Shown piece by piece: positions 8,486 through 19,632 of a DNA stretch of 64,000 nucleotides. Made by a program: the position numbers and the translations under genes. Origin of the DNA: Candidatus Sericytochromatia bacterium (GTDB taxonomy: Bacteria; Cyanobacteriota; Sericytochromatia; UBA7694); the NCBI GenBank assembly GCA_018780035.1, contig JADMKE010000016.1, forward strand, positions 124,001 through 188,000, given 5' to 3'. Within the stretch, counting starts at the first letter, position 1; each line of letters starts with the position of its first letter. The notes under the pieces were generated by a model that was given only the letters and a program-made list of their open reading frames with translations, was not told the DNA's origin and did no database searches.

Positions 8486-9286
8486 CTAGGGTTTTTGGAC
8501 GTTTGGCTGGGAGACTTGTTCAGTCCCACCGTTCAATTGGAAACCTTGTTCGGTGGTCATTAATTGAGACAAAGGCAAATGCATGGGCACTTTCATTTTG
8601 CCAAAATCCAACATGATTTGATTGGGTCCCACCCGTTTGAGCGAATCAGAAAAGGAAAAGGCCTCTAAAGGCGAAAGAGGTATGCCATTCAGAGGCGGAG
8701 CCTGAGAACCATCATCCACAAACAGCCCCAACAGCGCATCTCTCAATTTTGTAGGTACGCTAAAACCCGTTTTAAAATCATCAATCGTCATCAATAATTG
8801 GTTGAGGGGGGTTATCGTTAAACTCACTTCTGCCGTAAAAGGCAAAGGCAGACCCAAAAGCGGATATTTACCAGAAAGGGTCATTTTATTACCAGGATGA
8901 AAATCGATTTTGGTATCTTGGATCCCTTTCTCCTGCAAAGCCCAATTGAGGTAATTCGACATTTCAACTTCATCAGCGTTGAGCTGAAAATCAGAGACAT
9001 TGTACTGATAGCGATCCCAAATCACCATATCGGGTTTGACACCATCAAAGCCACTGCGGCTGGTGATATTAAATTTCATGCGATCAATATTAAAGGCATT
9101 GTATTTTAAATCGGAGATGGCAATCTCAGTCGGCTTGGGTTGTTTTTGAAGCTGAGGGGCAGGTGGATAATAGGGTTTTTGCGCCATCTGCACATTTTGT
9201 TCTGGCCGAGCAGGCAATGGGGGAGGCACGTAATTGGGATCTGGACGGTTAAAAATCTGGTTTGTGAGAACTTTAAAATTAGACAC
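8486..9286 (-). CDS. Protein of unknown function, possibly DUF2993/LmeA-like lipid-binding
   Basis: A 266-residue protein with a Pro-rich N-terminal 55 residues and no signal peptide. The body is amphipathic beta (for example MTLSGKYPLLGLPLPF and a conserved-looking TIDDFKTG segment). It faintly resembles DUF2993/TULIP-type lipid-binding proteins; I hold this loosely. GTG 9286 has GGAGAG about 9 nt upstream. It is convergent with the oxygenase gene and downstream of enolase on the same strand, about 80 nt away; no clear terminator separates them. Confidence 0.6.
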   Translation of the reverse strand: MSNFKVLTNQIFNRPDPNYVPPPLPARPEQNVQMAQKPYYPPAPQLQKQPKPTEIAISDLKYNAFNIDRMKFNITSRSGFDGVKPDMVIWDRYQYNVSDFQLNADEVEMSNYLNWALQEKGIQDTKIDFHPGNKMTLSGKYPLLGLPLPFTAEVSLTITPLNQLLMTIDDFKTGFSVPTKLRDALLGLFVDDGSQAPPLNGIPLSPLEAFSFSDSLKRVGPNQIMLDFGKMKVPMHLPLSQLMTTEQGFQLNGGTEQVSQPNVQKP

Positions 9287-9369
9287 GGCCAGTCTCTCCT
9301 CTTACGCTTTGATAGTAGATCTATCGCCAAATCAGAGCAGAGACTGACCTTAATAAGGTTAACGCTCTC

Positions 9370-11239
<1,870 letters not shown>

Positions 11240-11241
11240 GC

Positions 11242-14172
11242 CTAAAAACCCTGTCCCAGCGTATTGATCTGCTGACCTGCCTGTTGATTAATTTTATTCA
11301 AATTGCCCGAAATATCACTGGTACTAAACGGAAAGGCCAAGAGAGAGAGGTTAAGATTAAACTGCTGATAAAAAGAATCCCAAGAAGCAGTCAAAATAAA
11401 GTCGTGTAAATCTTTGCGCAGGGTGAGTTTAAATGGGATCACCAAGGCCATCAATTCTTCGCTGGTTTGCAATGTCGTCGGCTGAACTGAAAACGCGAGA
11501 TCCAACTCGGTATGCCAAAGCCAGGAATCCCCAAAAGAAAATTTAAACATGCCATTTAAAGCATTGAGTCGCCCCAAATGGAAATCGTAGCCAATATCGC
11601 CGCCCAACTCAACCCCTTCGGGAATTCCGCTTTCCAAACCAAAGGTACTTAAGGCACCTGTAGCAAAAACCTGTTCATTGCTGCGCCAGCGCATGCCAAT
11701 GCTCAAATTGCCCCAGCGACCACCATAGGGAGAAAAACTACCCACATCTTCGGGTTTGACAATAATCGTCGAACCGTTGTGAAGATAAGGGTGATTATTG
11801 ATATCTTTGAGCGGAGTACCCACATCTGATTCACGAATCAGGGTAGGCTCATAAGATATATTGCTGCGCAAGACAAATTGATTGCCCAATTGAGAAGAAA
11901 TATCACTGCGAATCAAGGGATAACTGCGACTTAAAAAATTATAACCCCCATTCAGGGTCCAGGTAAATTCAGGCAAATTTACCAAAGCCAAACTGGCGTT
12001 GAGGTTGTTAAAGTTTTGCAGGGTCAAAGGCTCAAAAAGTGTAAAAGGTGAATTGTTGTTTTCCTGATCTTGCACAGAGCGCTCATAGGTCACACTGGGA
12101 ATAAAATAAGGTGAGAGGTCATTGCGCAGGGTTACGCGGCCTGTAAAATTGTACTCCGCATCCTGTGTTTGATACAGGCGCTGCTCAAAACTGGTCCCCC
12201 CAAAATTGGCTTTCATGCCCATGCCCAAATCCAACTCTTTGGCTCCCAGCGAGACCCGCAAAAGGGTACGGCCAATTTCATTGAGGTTAAATTGAGAAAG
12301 GGTGAGCGCTGTCGTAGAGGGGTCAAAATAGCGACCCAAACGGGTTTCCAACTGAATCGGAAAGGTCTCCTGAAAAAAGGGATTGAGTTGAACCTGCAAT
12401 TCCGGTAATTTTTTAATCTGTCCCGAGGACTGGTTTTGTGCAGCCTGACGATCCTGTGAGAGTGTGAAATAATCCTCATAACTCAAATTGAGAGACCCCC
12501 AATCCAAGGTTTGAGCCAAAGAGACCCTGGGATTTAAGGTTTGAATCAGGGTTCCCTGGGGTGTCGCGGTTGAAAGACCGTTAACATTGCTCTGATAATT
12601 AAAGGTGCCTGTCAATTTTAATTTTTCATTGATCGGCACATTTAAATTGAGCGTGGAACTTAAATTATCAGCGCCTGAGAAAGGCCCCTCACTTTCTGAT
12701 TTGAGAACCTTATTGAGAAATGTCTTGGTTTTAGTCGAACTGATCGATTCACGCCATTGGGTATCCAAATTCAGGCTGGTCTCTCCCAAAGCCAAGCTAA
12801 TATTGCCACTGCGGTTTTGACCAGAGACATTTTGAGATTCTTCTTGGCGCTTGGATGTATCTCCCCCACCATTGGGAAAGGTCACACTTAGAGGTCCGCT
12901 TAAACTCTGATCCAAATGCAAGCGGGTATCTACTTTCAGTTCCGTCTGAGAATCCAACAAGACCAATTGGCTATCGGTAATATCCAAGCTGAAGTTTTGA
13001 GCCGGATTGCGCTGGGCTTGAAAAGCGGATGTATTGTAAAAATCTTTGTTATTGTATTTGAGTTCGGCTTCGGTATATGGCAATAAGCGCTGCTTGTGGG
13101 CAATACTGATTTCATAATCCTGAAATTTATTCCGGCGCCAATTGGCCAATTGCTGGAAAAAATTAGGCTCTGCAGTCGCTTGCTGGGTTGTTGCCGTTCC
13201 CTGCGTCAAAGTCTGATCATTGGGGGGCGTAAACAAAGCCGTTGCATAGCCAGGAAAGTCAACCAAACTGTTGGTGACGGGCAAACCATAAAAATGGAAA
13301 CGGGTGATGGAATTGGGCGCAGCCACCCAATCGTGCTGAAAGCCAAGACCCACACCTTTTTTTTCCATCGCGGTCAAATACCAAAAGCCATCATGAAAAT
13401 CATTCCAATGATAATAGCCTTTGAATTTGGTAAAGACACCTTCGACCGGATTTTGTCCGGCGTCAATATCAGGCTTGTTGATGCCCTGTGGGTTTTCAAG
13501 TGGAATATACCAGAAGGGAAACCAAAAAGCCTGTCCCTCAAAAGCCATAATCCGAGCATTCCATGCCAAGATTCGCTTCCCCTCGACATAATCCAAGACC
13601 TCTGAATCAATTGCATAATGGGTCCATTGTTTACGCATGTCTTGAATATTATGGGGATCTACCTGGCCCTCTGTCAGCTGATGCGACTTGTCAAAGTGAT
13701 TACAGGTTGTATAAAACCCATTGAGGAAAACCACCCGCTTGCCATCGTCATAAGCCGTCATTTTTTCGCCCTGTATGTACACCTCTTGTCCAGGGGACTG
13801 AGCAGGAACAATAAGATAGACATTTTCTGCCTCAGCTCGCTTTAGACGAATATCATAAATCAATTTATCGCCTTTTATTGTCCGCTTCTGATTCTCTTTT
13901 GTAGTCTGGACAATTTCAAAAGGGACCTCACTGAACAGCACCTTATTTTCAGTGTCATATTCCAATTTTTCACTGGTAATAACCATATCACGCACAACCA
14001 TTTCAACATGGCCCAAAAGTCGAAAGGTTTTTTGATTGTTGATATATTCAATTTTATCGGCTTTGTATTTGACTTTGATTTCCTCAGCATAAACAGGCAA
14101 GCCAAAGAAACAGCTCAAGAAAAAGCCGCAGATCCAGATGAAAGAAGGATTTAAAATAACTAAAGATTTCAC
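11242..14172 (-). CDS. lptD: LPS-assembly outer membrane protein LptD
   Basis: LptD is the outer-membrane barrel that inserts lipopolysaccharide into the outer leaflet. A signal peptide (ending near VYAEE, residue 30) precedes an OstA/LptA-type beta-jellyroll region (about 32-165: YKADKIEYI, TSEKLEYDTE). The remaining 800 residues are a long beta-barrel domain with many alternating strands. At 976 residues it is larger than E. coli LptD (about 780). GTG 14172 is the start. It lies 7 nt after the LptF/LptG-type permease gene and before the Rieske gene. An organism with LptD must have an LPS-like outer leaflet. Confidence 0.9.
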   Translation of the reverse strand: MKSLVILNPSFIWICGFFLSCFFGLPVYAEEIKVKYKADKIEYINNQKTFRLLGHVEMVVRDMVITSEKLEYDTENKVLFSEVPFEIVQTTKENQKRTIKGDKLIYDIRLKRAEAENVYLIVPAQSPGQEVYIQGEKMTAYDDGKRVVFLNGFYTTCNHFDKSHQLTEGQVDPHNIQDMRKQWTHYAIDSEVLDYVEGKRILAWNARIMAFEGQAFWFPFWYIPLENPQGINKPDIDAGQNPVEGVFTKFKGYYHWNDFHDGFWYLTAMEKKGVGLGFQHDWVAAPNSITRFHFYGLPVTNSLVDFPGYATALFTPPNDQTLTQGTATTQQATAEPNFFQQLANWRRNKFQDYEISIAHKQRLLPYTEAELKYNNKDFYNTSAFQAQRNPAQNFSLDITDSQLVLLDSQTELKVDTRLHLDQSLSGPLSVTFPNGGGDTSKRQEESQNVSGQNRSGNISLALGETSLNLDTQWRESISSTKTKTFLNKVLKSESEGPFSGADNLSSTLNLNVPINEKLKLTGTFNYQSNVNGLSTATPQGTLIQTLNPRVSLAQTLDWGSLNLSYEDYFTLSQDRQAAQNQSSGQIKKLPELQVQLNPFFQETFPIQLETRLGRYFDPSTTALTLSQFNLNEIGRTLLRVSLGAKELDLGMGMKANFGGTSFEQRLYQTQDAEYNFTGRVTLRNDLSPYFIPSVTYERSVQDQENNNSPFTLFEPLTLQNFNNLNASLALVNLPEFTWTLNGGYNFLSRSYPLIRSDISSQLGNQFVLRSNISYEPTLIRESDVGTPLKDINNHPYLHNGSTIIVKPEDVGSFSPYGGRWGNLSIGMRWRSNEQVFATGALSTFGLESGIPEGVELGGDIGYDFHLGRLNALNGMFKFSFGDSWLWHTELDLAFSVQPTTLQTSEELMALVIPFKLTLRKDLHDFILTASWDSFYQQFNLNLSLLAFPFSTSDISGNLNKINQQAGQQINTLGQGF

Positions 14173-14179
14173 AGCATTC

Positions 14180-15262
14180 TCAGTCTACTTGGATCAAGAA
14201 GAACAAGCCAACTACCCCAAAAATAATATTGGGAAGCCAAGCGGCTAAATTGACAGGCAAAAGCCCCAAATTGCCAAAACCGGTACCCATGGTCTCAGCC
14301 ACAAAATAAAAGAAGGTCAATATGATGCTGATCGCAAAACCAATATATCCTCCTCTGGCAAATTTCAAGCCAATAGGAGCAGCAATAATCGCGGCAAAGA
14401 AGGTGGCAAAAGGACGGGCAAACTTAGCCTGATACTCAATTTCAAAAGCGCGGGTATCTTGGCCTCCCTCTTTGGTCGCCAAAATTAATTTCTCCAGTTC
14501 TTCTGAACTCATTTGTTTGGGTTGTATTTCTCCCGCGAGATAATTCTCAATCTGAATCCGGGTTTCGACATCCAATTCCGAGAAACTGTACTCCTTCTCG
14601 ACGAAACCGTCTGCAGATCCTGCAGGATAGGTTTGTACCACGCCATCCTGCAAAATCCAGTGTGTCCCCTGCCAACGGCCCCTGCGGGCAGTAATCAGTT
14701 TATGGGGGTTCTGAGGATTGCTATCAAAGATCAGAATGCCATCCAAGGTTTTTTCTTTTTTATTCAGGGTTTGAACACTGAAAAAACGCGAGTCAACCCC
14801 TTTAAATTGAATGTTTGCGGGCTTGTCCTGATTTTCGCCCTTGATGGTAATTTCAGCTTGTTCACGCGCAGAACTGCTTCGTTTATTTGCTTCTGGGACC
14901 AGTTTCTCATTCAAATAAAAGGCCATAAAACTGATCACGATCGAAATCAATAAAATGGGCCGCATAATGGTGCGACTGCCTGTTCCCGTGGCCCGAATCG
15001 CAATCAACTCAAAATCTTTGGACATACGGGCCAAACCCAAAAGGGTGGCAATCATAAACGCAATGGGCAAACTCAAGACCACAAACTCTGGCATTTTGTA
15101 CAAAATCATCTTCAAGACCAATTGCCAGGGCACTTTTTTGACAATAATCAGTTGCATATCCTCATTGAGACGGACAGACAGCATAATCACAATCACGCCA
15201 ATCACCACCATCAAAAAAGGTCGAATGACTTCCGATGAAATATAGCGATCGACAATCTTCAA
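14180..15262 (-). CDS. LptF/LptG-family LPS export permease (YjgP/YjgQ)
   Basis: An inner-membrane permease of the Lpt ABC exporter. It has the family plan: about three N-terminal transmembrane helices, a periplasmic jellyroll domain (about 125-255), then three C-terminal helices. The recognisable segment LPIAFMIATLLGLARMSKD is near residue 60. Start TTG 15262 has GGGAG 7 nt upstream; a TTG at 15268 is too close to that site. LptF and LptG cannot be told apart with confidence. A second paralog is at 37.5 kb next to lptB, so the pair would complete the exporter. This copy is immediately upstream of lptD. Confidence 0.88.
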   Translation of the reverse strand: MKIVDRYISSEVIRPFLMVVIGVIVIMLSVRLNEDMQLIIVKKVPWQLVLKMILYKMPEFVVLSLPIAFMIATLLGLARMSKDFELIAIRATGTGSRTIMRPILLISIVISFMAFYLNEKLVPEANKRSSSAREQAEITIKGENQDKPANIQFKGVDSRFFSVQTLNKKEKTLDGILIFDSNPQNPHKLITARRGRWQGTHWILQDGVVQTYPAGSADGFVEKEYSFSELDVETRIQIENYLAGEIQPKQMSSEELEKLILATKEGGQDTRAFEIEYQAKFARPFATFFAAIIAAPIGLKFARGGYIGFAISIILTFFYFVAETMGTGFGNLGLLPVNLAAWLPNIIFGVVGLFFLIQVD

Positions 15263-15400
15263 ATTCAAACTCCCAGAGAGACAGTAATATTCAATTGTAA
15301 TGAAGTTTCAGAGCCATGGGCAACTTTCCCGATTGAAACAAAGAACAGCAAGACACACTACGAATGATATACTAAAGCAACGATTTCACAGAGGTTGCCT

Positions 15401-16558
15401 ATGTCCCGTGCCTATATTCCCTTTCACAGATACAGCTTTAACCATCTTGAAGAAGAGGCTGTAATCCGAACATTGAGATCCGGTTGGATTACCCGTGGCC
15501 CCCAAGTGGAGATTTTTGAAAAAGCCATCTGTGAATATACCCAAGCTCAACATGCCCTGGGCCTCAACTCCTGTACCGCAGGTTTACATTTAGCTCTCTT
15601 AAGCCTGGATCTGCAACCTGGTGACGAGGTAATAACAACCCCATTAACTTTTGTCGCAACAGTTAATATGATTGTTCGCTGTGGTGCCACACCTGTTTTG
15701 GCGGATATCGATCCGAACACCCTGAATATTTCAATTGAGGCGCTCGAAAAAGCCATCACCCCTAAAACCCGTGCAATCATACCCGTGCATTTGGGTGGGC
15801 AACCCTGTGACATGAAGCCAATTATGGATTTGGCAAAAACCCACCATCTGTTTGTGATTGAAGATGCGGCCCATGCAATTGGGGCAGAATATCAGGGACA
15901 ACGGATTGGCACGATCGCGGATGTAACCGTCTTTAGCTTTTACGCCAATAAAAACATCACCACAGGGGAAGGCGGCATGCTCACCACCCAGAACGCAGAA
16001 CTGATGGAAAGACTTCGCCCCTTGGCATTACATGGCCTGAGCAAAGACGCTTGGAAACGGTTTTCAGAAGGGGGTTATCAGCACTATTTGGTTGAAGAAC
16101 CCGGATTTAAATACAATATGACAGACATTCAGGCCGCCTTGGGCAATGTGCAATTGGCCAAATGCGACGATTTAATTGCCGCTCGAAGCAAAGCTGTAAA
16201 TTATTACCAAACTCACTTAAAGAGCCCTCTCCTAAGAATCCCCTCCGAAATTCCACAAATCCGCAATCCCTACCACTTATTTATGATCTTGCTTCAAACA
16301 GAAGAGCTGAAAATAAGTCGGGATGAATTGATTGGACTGCTCCATCAAAAGGGAATCGGCACAGCCGTTCATTATATTCCGATTCACTTTCACCCTTTTT
16401 ATCAACGTCTTTTACCTGAGGCAAAAGCACACTTGCCGATCGCCACAGATATCGCTCAAAAAACCCTGTCATTGCCATTGTTTCCTGCGTTGACTGAATC
16501 AGAGCAAGATTATATTATTGATACTTTGGAAGCCCTTTTGAGTTCAAACAAAAAATAA
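15401..16558 (+). CDS. DegT/DnrJ/EryC1/StrS-family sugar aminotransferase
   Basis: A PLP-dependent aminotransferase that puts an amino group on a nucleotide-linked keto-sugar. The 385-residue protein has the family fold-type I layout: N-terminal SGWITRGPQVE, the PLP-contacting EDAAHAIGA (about 154-162), and the Schiff-base lysine 184 in FSFYANKNITTGEGG. ATG 15401 has GAGG 6 nt upstream. The stop overlaps the next start (TAATG), so the PEGA-domain gene is coupled. This class supplies amino sugars for LPS, capsule or protein glycans; which one applies here is not shown. Confidence 0.9.
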   Translation: MSRAYIPFHRYSFNHLEEEAVIRTLRSGWITRGPQVEIFEKAICEYTQAQHALGLNSCTAGLHLALLSLDLQPGDEVITTPLTFVATVNMIVRCGATPVLADIDPNTLNISIEALEKAITPKTRAIIPVHLGGQPCDMKPIMDLAKTHHLFVIEDAAHAIGAEYQGQRIGTIADVTVFSFYANKNITTGEGGMLTTQNAELMERLRPLALHGLSKDAWKRFSEGGYQHYLVEEPGFKYNMTDIQAALGNVQLAKCDDLIAARSKAVNYYQTHLKSPLLRIPSEIPQIRNPYHLFMILLQTEELKISRDELIGLLHQKGIGTAVHYIPIHFHPFYQRLLPEAKAHLPIATDIAQKTLSLPLFPALTESEQDYIIDTLEALLSSNKK

Positions 16559-18420
16559 TGCGACTCATCTTGTACCTGACGCTGCTTCTGCTGCTGGGCT
16601 CTCAAGCTCTGGCCCAAACATCTCAAAAATACGTGCCAACAGGCGCTTTTGCTGGTCAAGAAATCGCGTCAAAGGCCCTGCTTTTGAAACACGCCTACCC
16701 CCATCAATTTCCACTCAGACTGGTTTTGATGCCTTGGTACTCACCAAGTAAAACACCAGAATGGAAAGACATTCAAACAGAGTGGCTCCAAGCCCTTGAG
16801 AAAACAGAATCCGGGTTTAAACTGCAAAAAGCACCTGATTTTGTCAAAACACAAATGCAAGAAAAAACGTTTCCGCTTGCAGAACCCACCTGGAAAAAAC
16901 TCAGTTTTGAATTAAAAGCAGATCTCTTCTTACAAACCCAGTTGATTCCAGTCGGAAAAAAATACTGGTTCAATCTTCAATTGATAGAAGGGATTACTGG
17001 CAACATCTTGGCCAACGAACAAAAGGAATTAAAACAGCTGGACTTGGAACTTTGTGTCAATCTTACGCGCACTTTTCTCGCGCACCAAGCCCAAGCCAGT
17101 TATCCCCGTATTATCGATATCGGCTCCGAAACCGATCCAGGCGAAGTCCATCTCGAAACAACCCCAACAGAGATGTCTGTTTATCTCAATGAGGATCCTG
17201 TAGGCCAAAGTCCCTTGATTCTAAGATATGTTCCAGCGGGTCTTCATCAGCTTCGCTTTCAAGAGTTTAAACCTTTTCGTTATCAGATTTTGCGTATTTA
17301 CAGCGAGCCTTCTGGGGTAGAGGTTTGGTTAAACAATCAGTATAAAGGGCAAACTCCGTTGGCTTTGCCCAGTGAGCAATTATTGACTGCTGGAGATTAT
17401 CAATTGGAATTTAAAAGTCCCAGTAATTTTAAAGCCAATCTTGAAATTCAAACCCAACCGGAAGGTGTTCCGTTCCAACTGGACAACAATGCCATTGTCA
17501 GAACCCCAATTACGTTTGAGCAATTAAACAAAAAATTATATAACTTAAAAGTTTTGGGCAATGAACAAATCCAGGTGAGAGAGCCTCTGCTCATTCCACC
17601 CAATCCGGAAATGCCTTTACAGATCAAAATTGAGCCCTATAAATTTGCAAAGGTGGTACTGGATGCATCTGAAGAAAATACAGAAGTTATTCTCGATCAA
17701 GAATTGCGCGGAGAAACACCTATTTCGTTGAATCTCAGCCCTGGTTTGCATACTTTAGAATTGAAAAAACCGCGTTATAAGCGCATTCTCCAATCCCTGG
17801 ACCTTGAAGCGGGGAATAGCTATAACTATAACTACCAGCTCGATCTCAAAAGCGTGGATACATCCATTTTTTTAACTCCCACCGGAGAAATCAGCTCCCG
17901 GCTCAACGTTTCGAGCAAAATTCTTGGCCTGGGTCAATTTAAACCAAACGCAAATAGTTCAACACTAAATGCCAGCATGGGTACCTTAGAAGTGGATTAT
18001 GGCTGGCCAGAATTGGCAAAATTCTATGACATCCTCGATTTGGGCCTGAGCGTGGGTGGCTATGTCGCCGTATTGCAGAAAGGGGAAAATATATCTTCTA
18101 TGCAAGGCGTGAGCGCTAAATTGCAATTATTGAAAGAAAGCCGTTCAGTCCCCGTTTCGGTGGCTGTGGGCAGTTATCTTAATATCGATTTTCAAAATCC
18201 CAAAGCAGTTGGTTTTGTCAGTCTTTCACGTAACTTTTTTGATTTCGCCCTGCATTTGGGTTTTCAAACCCACGGTATGAATCTAAATATCGGCTATACG
18301 GGTTTTGACAATTGGCGTTTGGGCTTTGTGGTTTTTGCCAACTCTTTATTGGGCCTATTGAGCAATCCTGACGAAGAAATAAGTACCCTTTACGGACTAC
18401 AGGCTGGTTACAGTTTCTAA
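16558..18420 (+). CDS. Exported PEGA-repeat protein with C-terminal beta domain
   Basis: A 620-residue exported protein: signal peptide (cleavage after LGSQALAQ), then a mixed domain (30-185) that may resemble a lipoprotein/TolB-like module. Four PEGA-type repeats follow at about 195-240, 245-290, 294-335 and 364-410, each with a short V-x-(L/I)-(N/D) turn and GQTPL/GETPI. The C-terminal 180 residues are beta-strand-rich and look like a small membrane barrel. PEGA domains are common in surface-layer and envelope proteins and are thought to bind other envelope parts. Its ATG overlaps the stop of the sugar aminotransferase, which hints at a shared envelope pathway. Confidence 0.75.
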   Translation: MRLILYLTLLLLLGSQALAQTSQKYVPTGAFAGQEIASKALLLKHAYPHQFPLRLVLMPWYSPSKTPEWKDIQTEWLQALEKTESGFKLQKAPDFVKTQMQEKTFPLAEPTWKKLSFELKADLFLQTQLIPVGKKYWFNLQLIEGITGNILANEQKELKQLDLELCVNLTRTFLAHQAQASYPRIIDIGSETDPGEVHLETTPTEMSVYLNEDPVGQSPLILRYVPAGLHQLRFQEFKPFRYQILRIYSEPSGVEVWLNNQYKGQTPLALPSEQLLTAGDYQLEFKSPSNFKANLEIQTQPEGVPFQLDNNAIVRTPITFEQLNKKLYNLKVLGNEQIQVREPLLIPPNPEMPLQIKIEPYKFAKVVLDASEENTEVILDQELRGETPISLNLSPGLHTLELKKPRYKRILQSLDLEAGNSYNYNYQLDLKSVDTSIFLTPTGEISSRLNVSSKILGLGQFKPNANSSTLNASMGTLEVDYGWPELAKFYDILDLGLSVGGYVAVLQKGENISSMQGVSAKLQLLKESRSVPVSVAVGSYLNIDFQNPKAVGFVSLSRNFFDFALHLGFQTHGMNLNIGYTGFDNWRLGFVVFANSLLGLLSNPDEEISTLYGLQAGYSF

Positions 18421-18422
18421 AA

Positions 18423-18438
18423 GACGTTTAAGAACGTC
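18423..18438 (-). terminator. Short terminator hairpin at convergent gene ends
   Basis: GACGTT-TAAG-AACGTC stem-loop. On the minus strand it is followed by TTTTAG, so it could end the HTH gene, whose stop codon lies inside the stem. The 6-bp stem makes this a weak call. Confidence 0.45.
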
Positions 18439-19147
18439 CAAACAAACGCTGCCAAAAACCTTTGTTTTTTTCAGTTTCCAAAGCAATCTGGAGCTCTTTT
18501 TTGGTTTCTTCTGCCCGCTCTAAATCTTGCTCTAAGCGATTCACTTTGGTTTGGTAGCTTATCTCTTTTTGCATCAAATCGTCTTTTAAATTGCCCATTT
18601 CTTTTTGAGTTGATGTCCACTGATCAGGAAGTGGCAAAAGTTGGAGTTTTTGTTCATGGCGCAAATTGGTTTCTTCCAATTGACGGTTACGCTCTTCCAA
18701 TTGACCAATTTTATAAGTGGCTCTGGCATACTTTTCAGCCAACTCATTTTGCTCACGAATAATCTTCTCAAGCTCTGTCTGATGTTTTTGTAGCATCAAA
18801 CTCAGGTTTTCAAGATTTTTACCACTGTTGTCTACTTGTCCACCCGTTATCAGACCAGCAACCTTCTCGACATCAATCAGTCCACTTATGTCGACTCCCC
18901 TTGAACCAGAGGAATGGGAGGAGAGGACAGGTTCAGAACTGGCGGAAACCAAAAGCCGTTTTTGAATAAATTCATGGCGATTAAGAGAAGGATCCAAACG
19001 CAGAGGAATATCGTTTTCGGTGATCAGATAACCTGTTCCATGCCTGACTGCTGGCAACTTTCCCGATTTGATCCAACGGGAAATTGTCTTTTCGCTTTTA
19101 CCTGTAATTTTGGCAACGTCAGCCAGGGAATATTGAATGTCTACCAT
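18428..19147 (-). CDS. Excisionase/MerR-type HTH plus coiled-coil protein (RacA-like layout)
   Basis: Residues 1-55 form a winged helix-turn-helix of the excisionase/MerR type (SLADVAKITGKSEKTISRW, then GTGYLITENDI). Residues about 55-90 are a Ser-rich linker. Residues about 105-225 are a long coiled coil with regular charged heptads. The protein ends in a short basic aromatic tail (FWQRLFGRS). A DNA-binding head, coiled coil and amphipathic tail is the layout of RacA-like chromosome anchors; there is no sequence proof of homology. ATG 19147 is preferred over GTG 19153 from ribosome-binding-site spacing. It sits beside tRNA-Asn on the same strand. Confidence 0.75.
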   Translation of the reverse strand: MVDIQYSLADVAKITGKSEKTISRWIKSGKLPAVRHGTGYLITENDIPLRLDPSLNRHEFIQKRLLVSASSEPVLSSHSSGSRGVDISGLIDVEKVAGLITGGQVDNSGKNLENLSLMLQKHQTELEKIIREQNELAEKYARATYKIGQLEERNRQLEETNLRHEQKLQLLPLPDQWTSTQKEMGNLKDDLMQKEISYQTKVNRLEQDLERAEETKKELQIALETEKNKGFWQRLFGRS

Positions 19148-19270
19148 TGTCACATCGTCCTTGTGTTAGTCAATCATACCCCAGCAAAGGACAAAAGTCT
19201 AGTAGACGCTTTAATAAAAAAACAAAACTGCCGAGAAGTCTCGACAGCTTAAAAAATAAGTATAAAAAAG

Positions 19271-19342
19271 CTCCAACTGTGGGACTCGAACCTACAACCG
19301 ATCGGTTAACAGCCGATTGCTCTACCATTGAGCTAAGTTGGA
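19271..19342 (-). tRNA. tRNA-Asn (GTT)
   Basis: A complete cloverleaf. The acceptor stem is TCCAACT/AGTTGGA with discriminator G, the D-arm contains AGCTCAATGGTAGAGC, the anticodon loop CTGTTAAC reads GTT, and the T-arm carries GGTTCGAGTCC. CCA is not encoded. It matches the very conserved bacterial tRNA-Asn sequence. Confidence 0.95.
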
Positions 19343-19446
19343 ATGAACAAGTAGTATATTAAGGGATCTTGAAGGGCAACGTCAAGAGATTAGAGTCAAC
19401 TCCCCAAAAAATATCATTGCTAAAAATAAACAATCTGAAAATAACC

Positions 19447-19629
19447 TTACATTAAACTTGCCGGCAGCTTAGAAGGTGTATCCAAGCCCCGCATAGTATC
19501 ACCCATATTGGAACTTAAGAGCTGCTGCGTTAACAGGGTTGCCGAAACAAAGGCCAAGAGAACAGCAGCAGCAATCACAGCATATTCAACAAGGGCCTGC
19601 CCCCGCTGGTGCCTCAGCCCTTGCTTCAT
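19447..19629 (-). CDS. Flp/TadE-like small pilin
   Basis: A 60-residue protein with the Flp-type processing region and helix: basic N-terminus, GQALVEYAVIAAAVLLAF (Glu five residues after the Gly), then a hydrophobic helix. Flp pilins assemble Tad-type adhesive pili; a prepilin peptidase would cut after the Gly. No other tad genes are in the window. The gene starts 3 nt after the upstream lipoprotein stop, so the two are co-transcribed, with AAGG just upstream. A pseudopilin-like or TadE/G-type role is equally possible. Confidence 0.75.
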   Translation of the reverse strand: MKQGLRHQRGQALVEYAVIAAAVLLAFVSATLLTQQLLSSNMGDTMRGLDTPSKLPASLM

Positions 19630-19632
19630 GCC

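Noticed and set aside
13096..13605. A 169-residue plus-strand frame antisense to lptD
   Set aside because: lptD is complete in the other frame and the antisense frame shows no domain or start signal.
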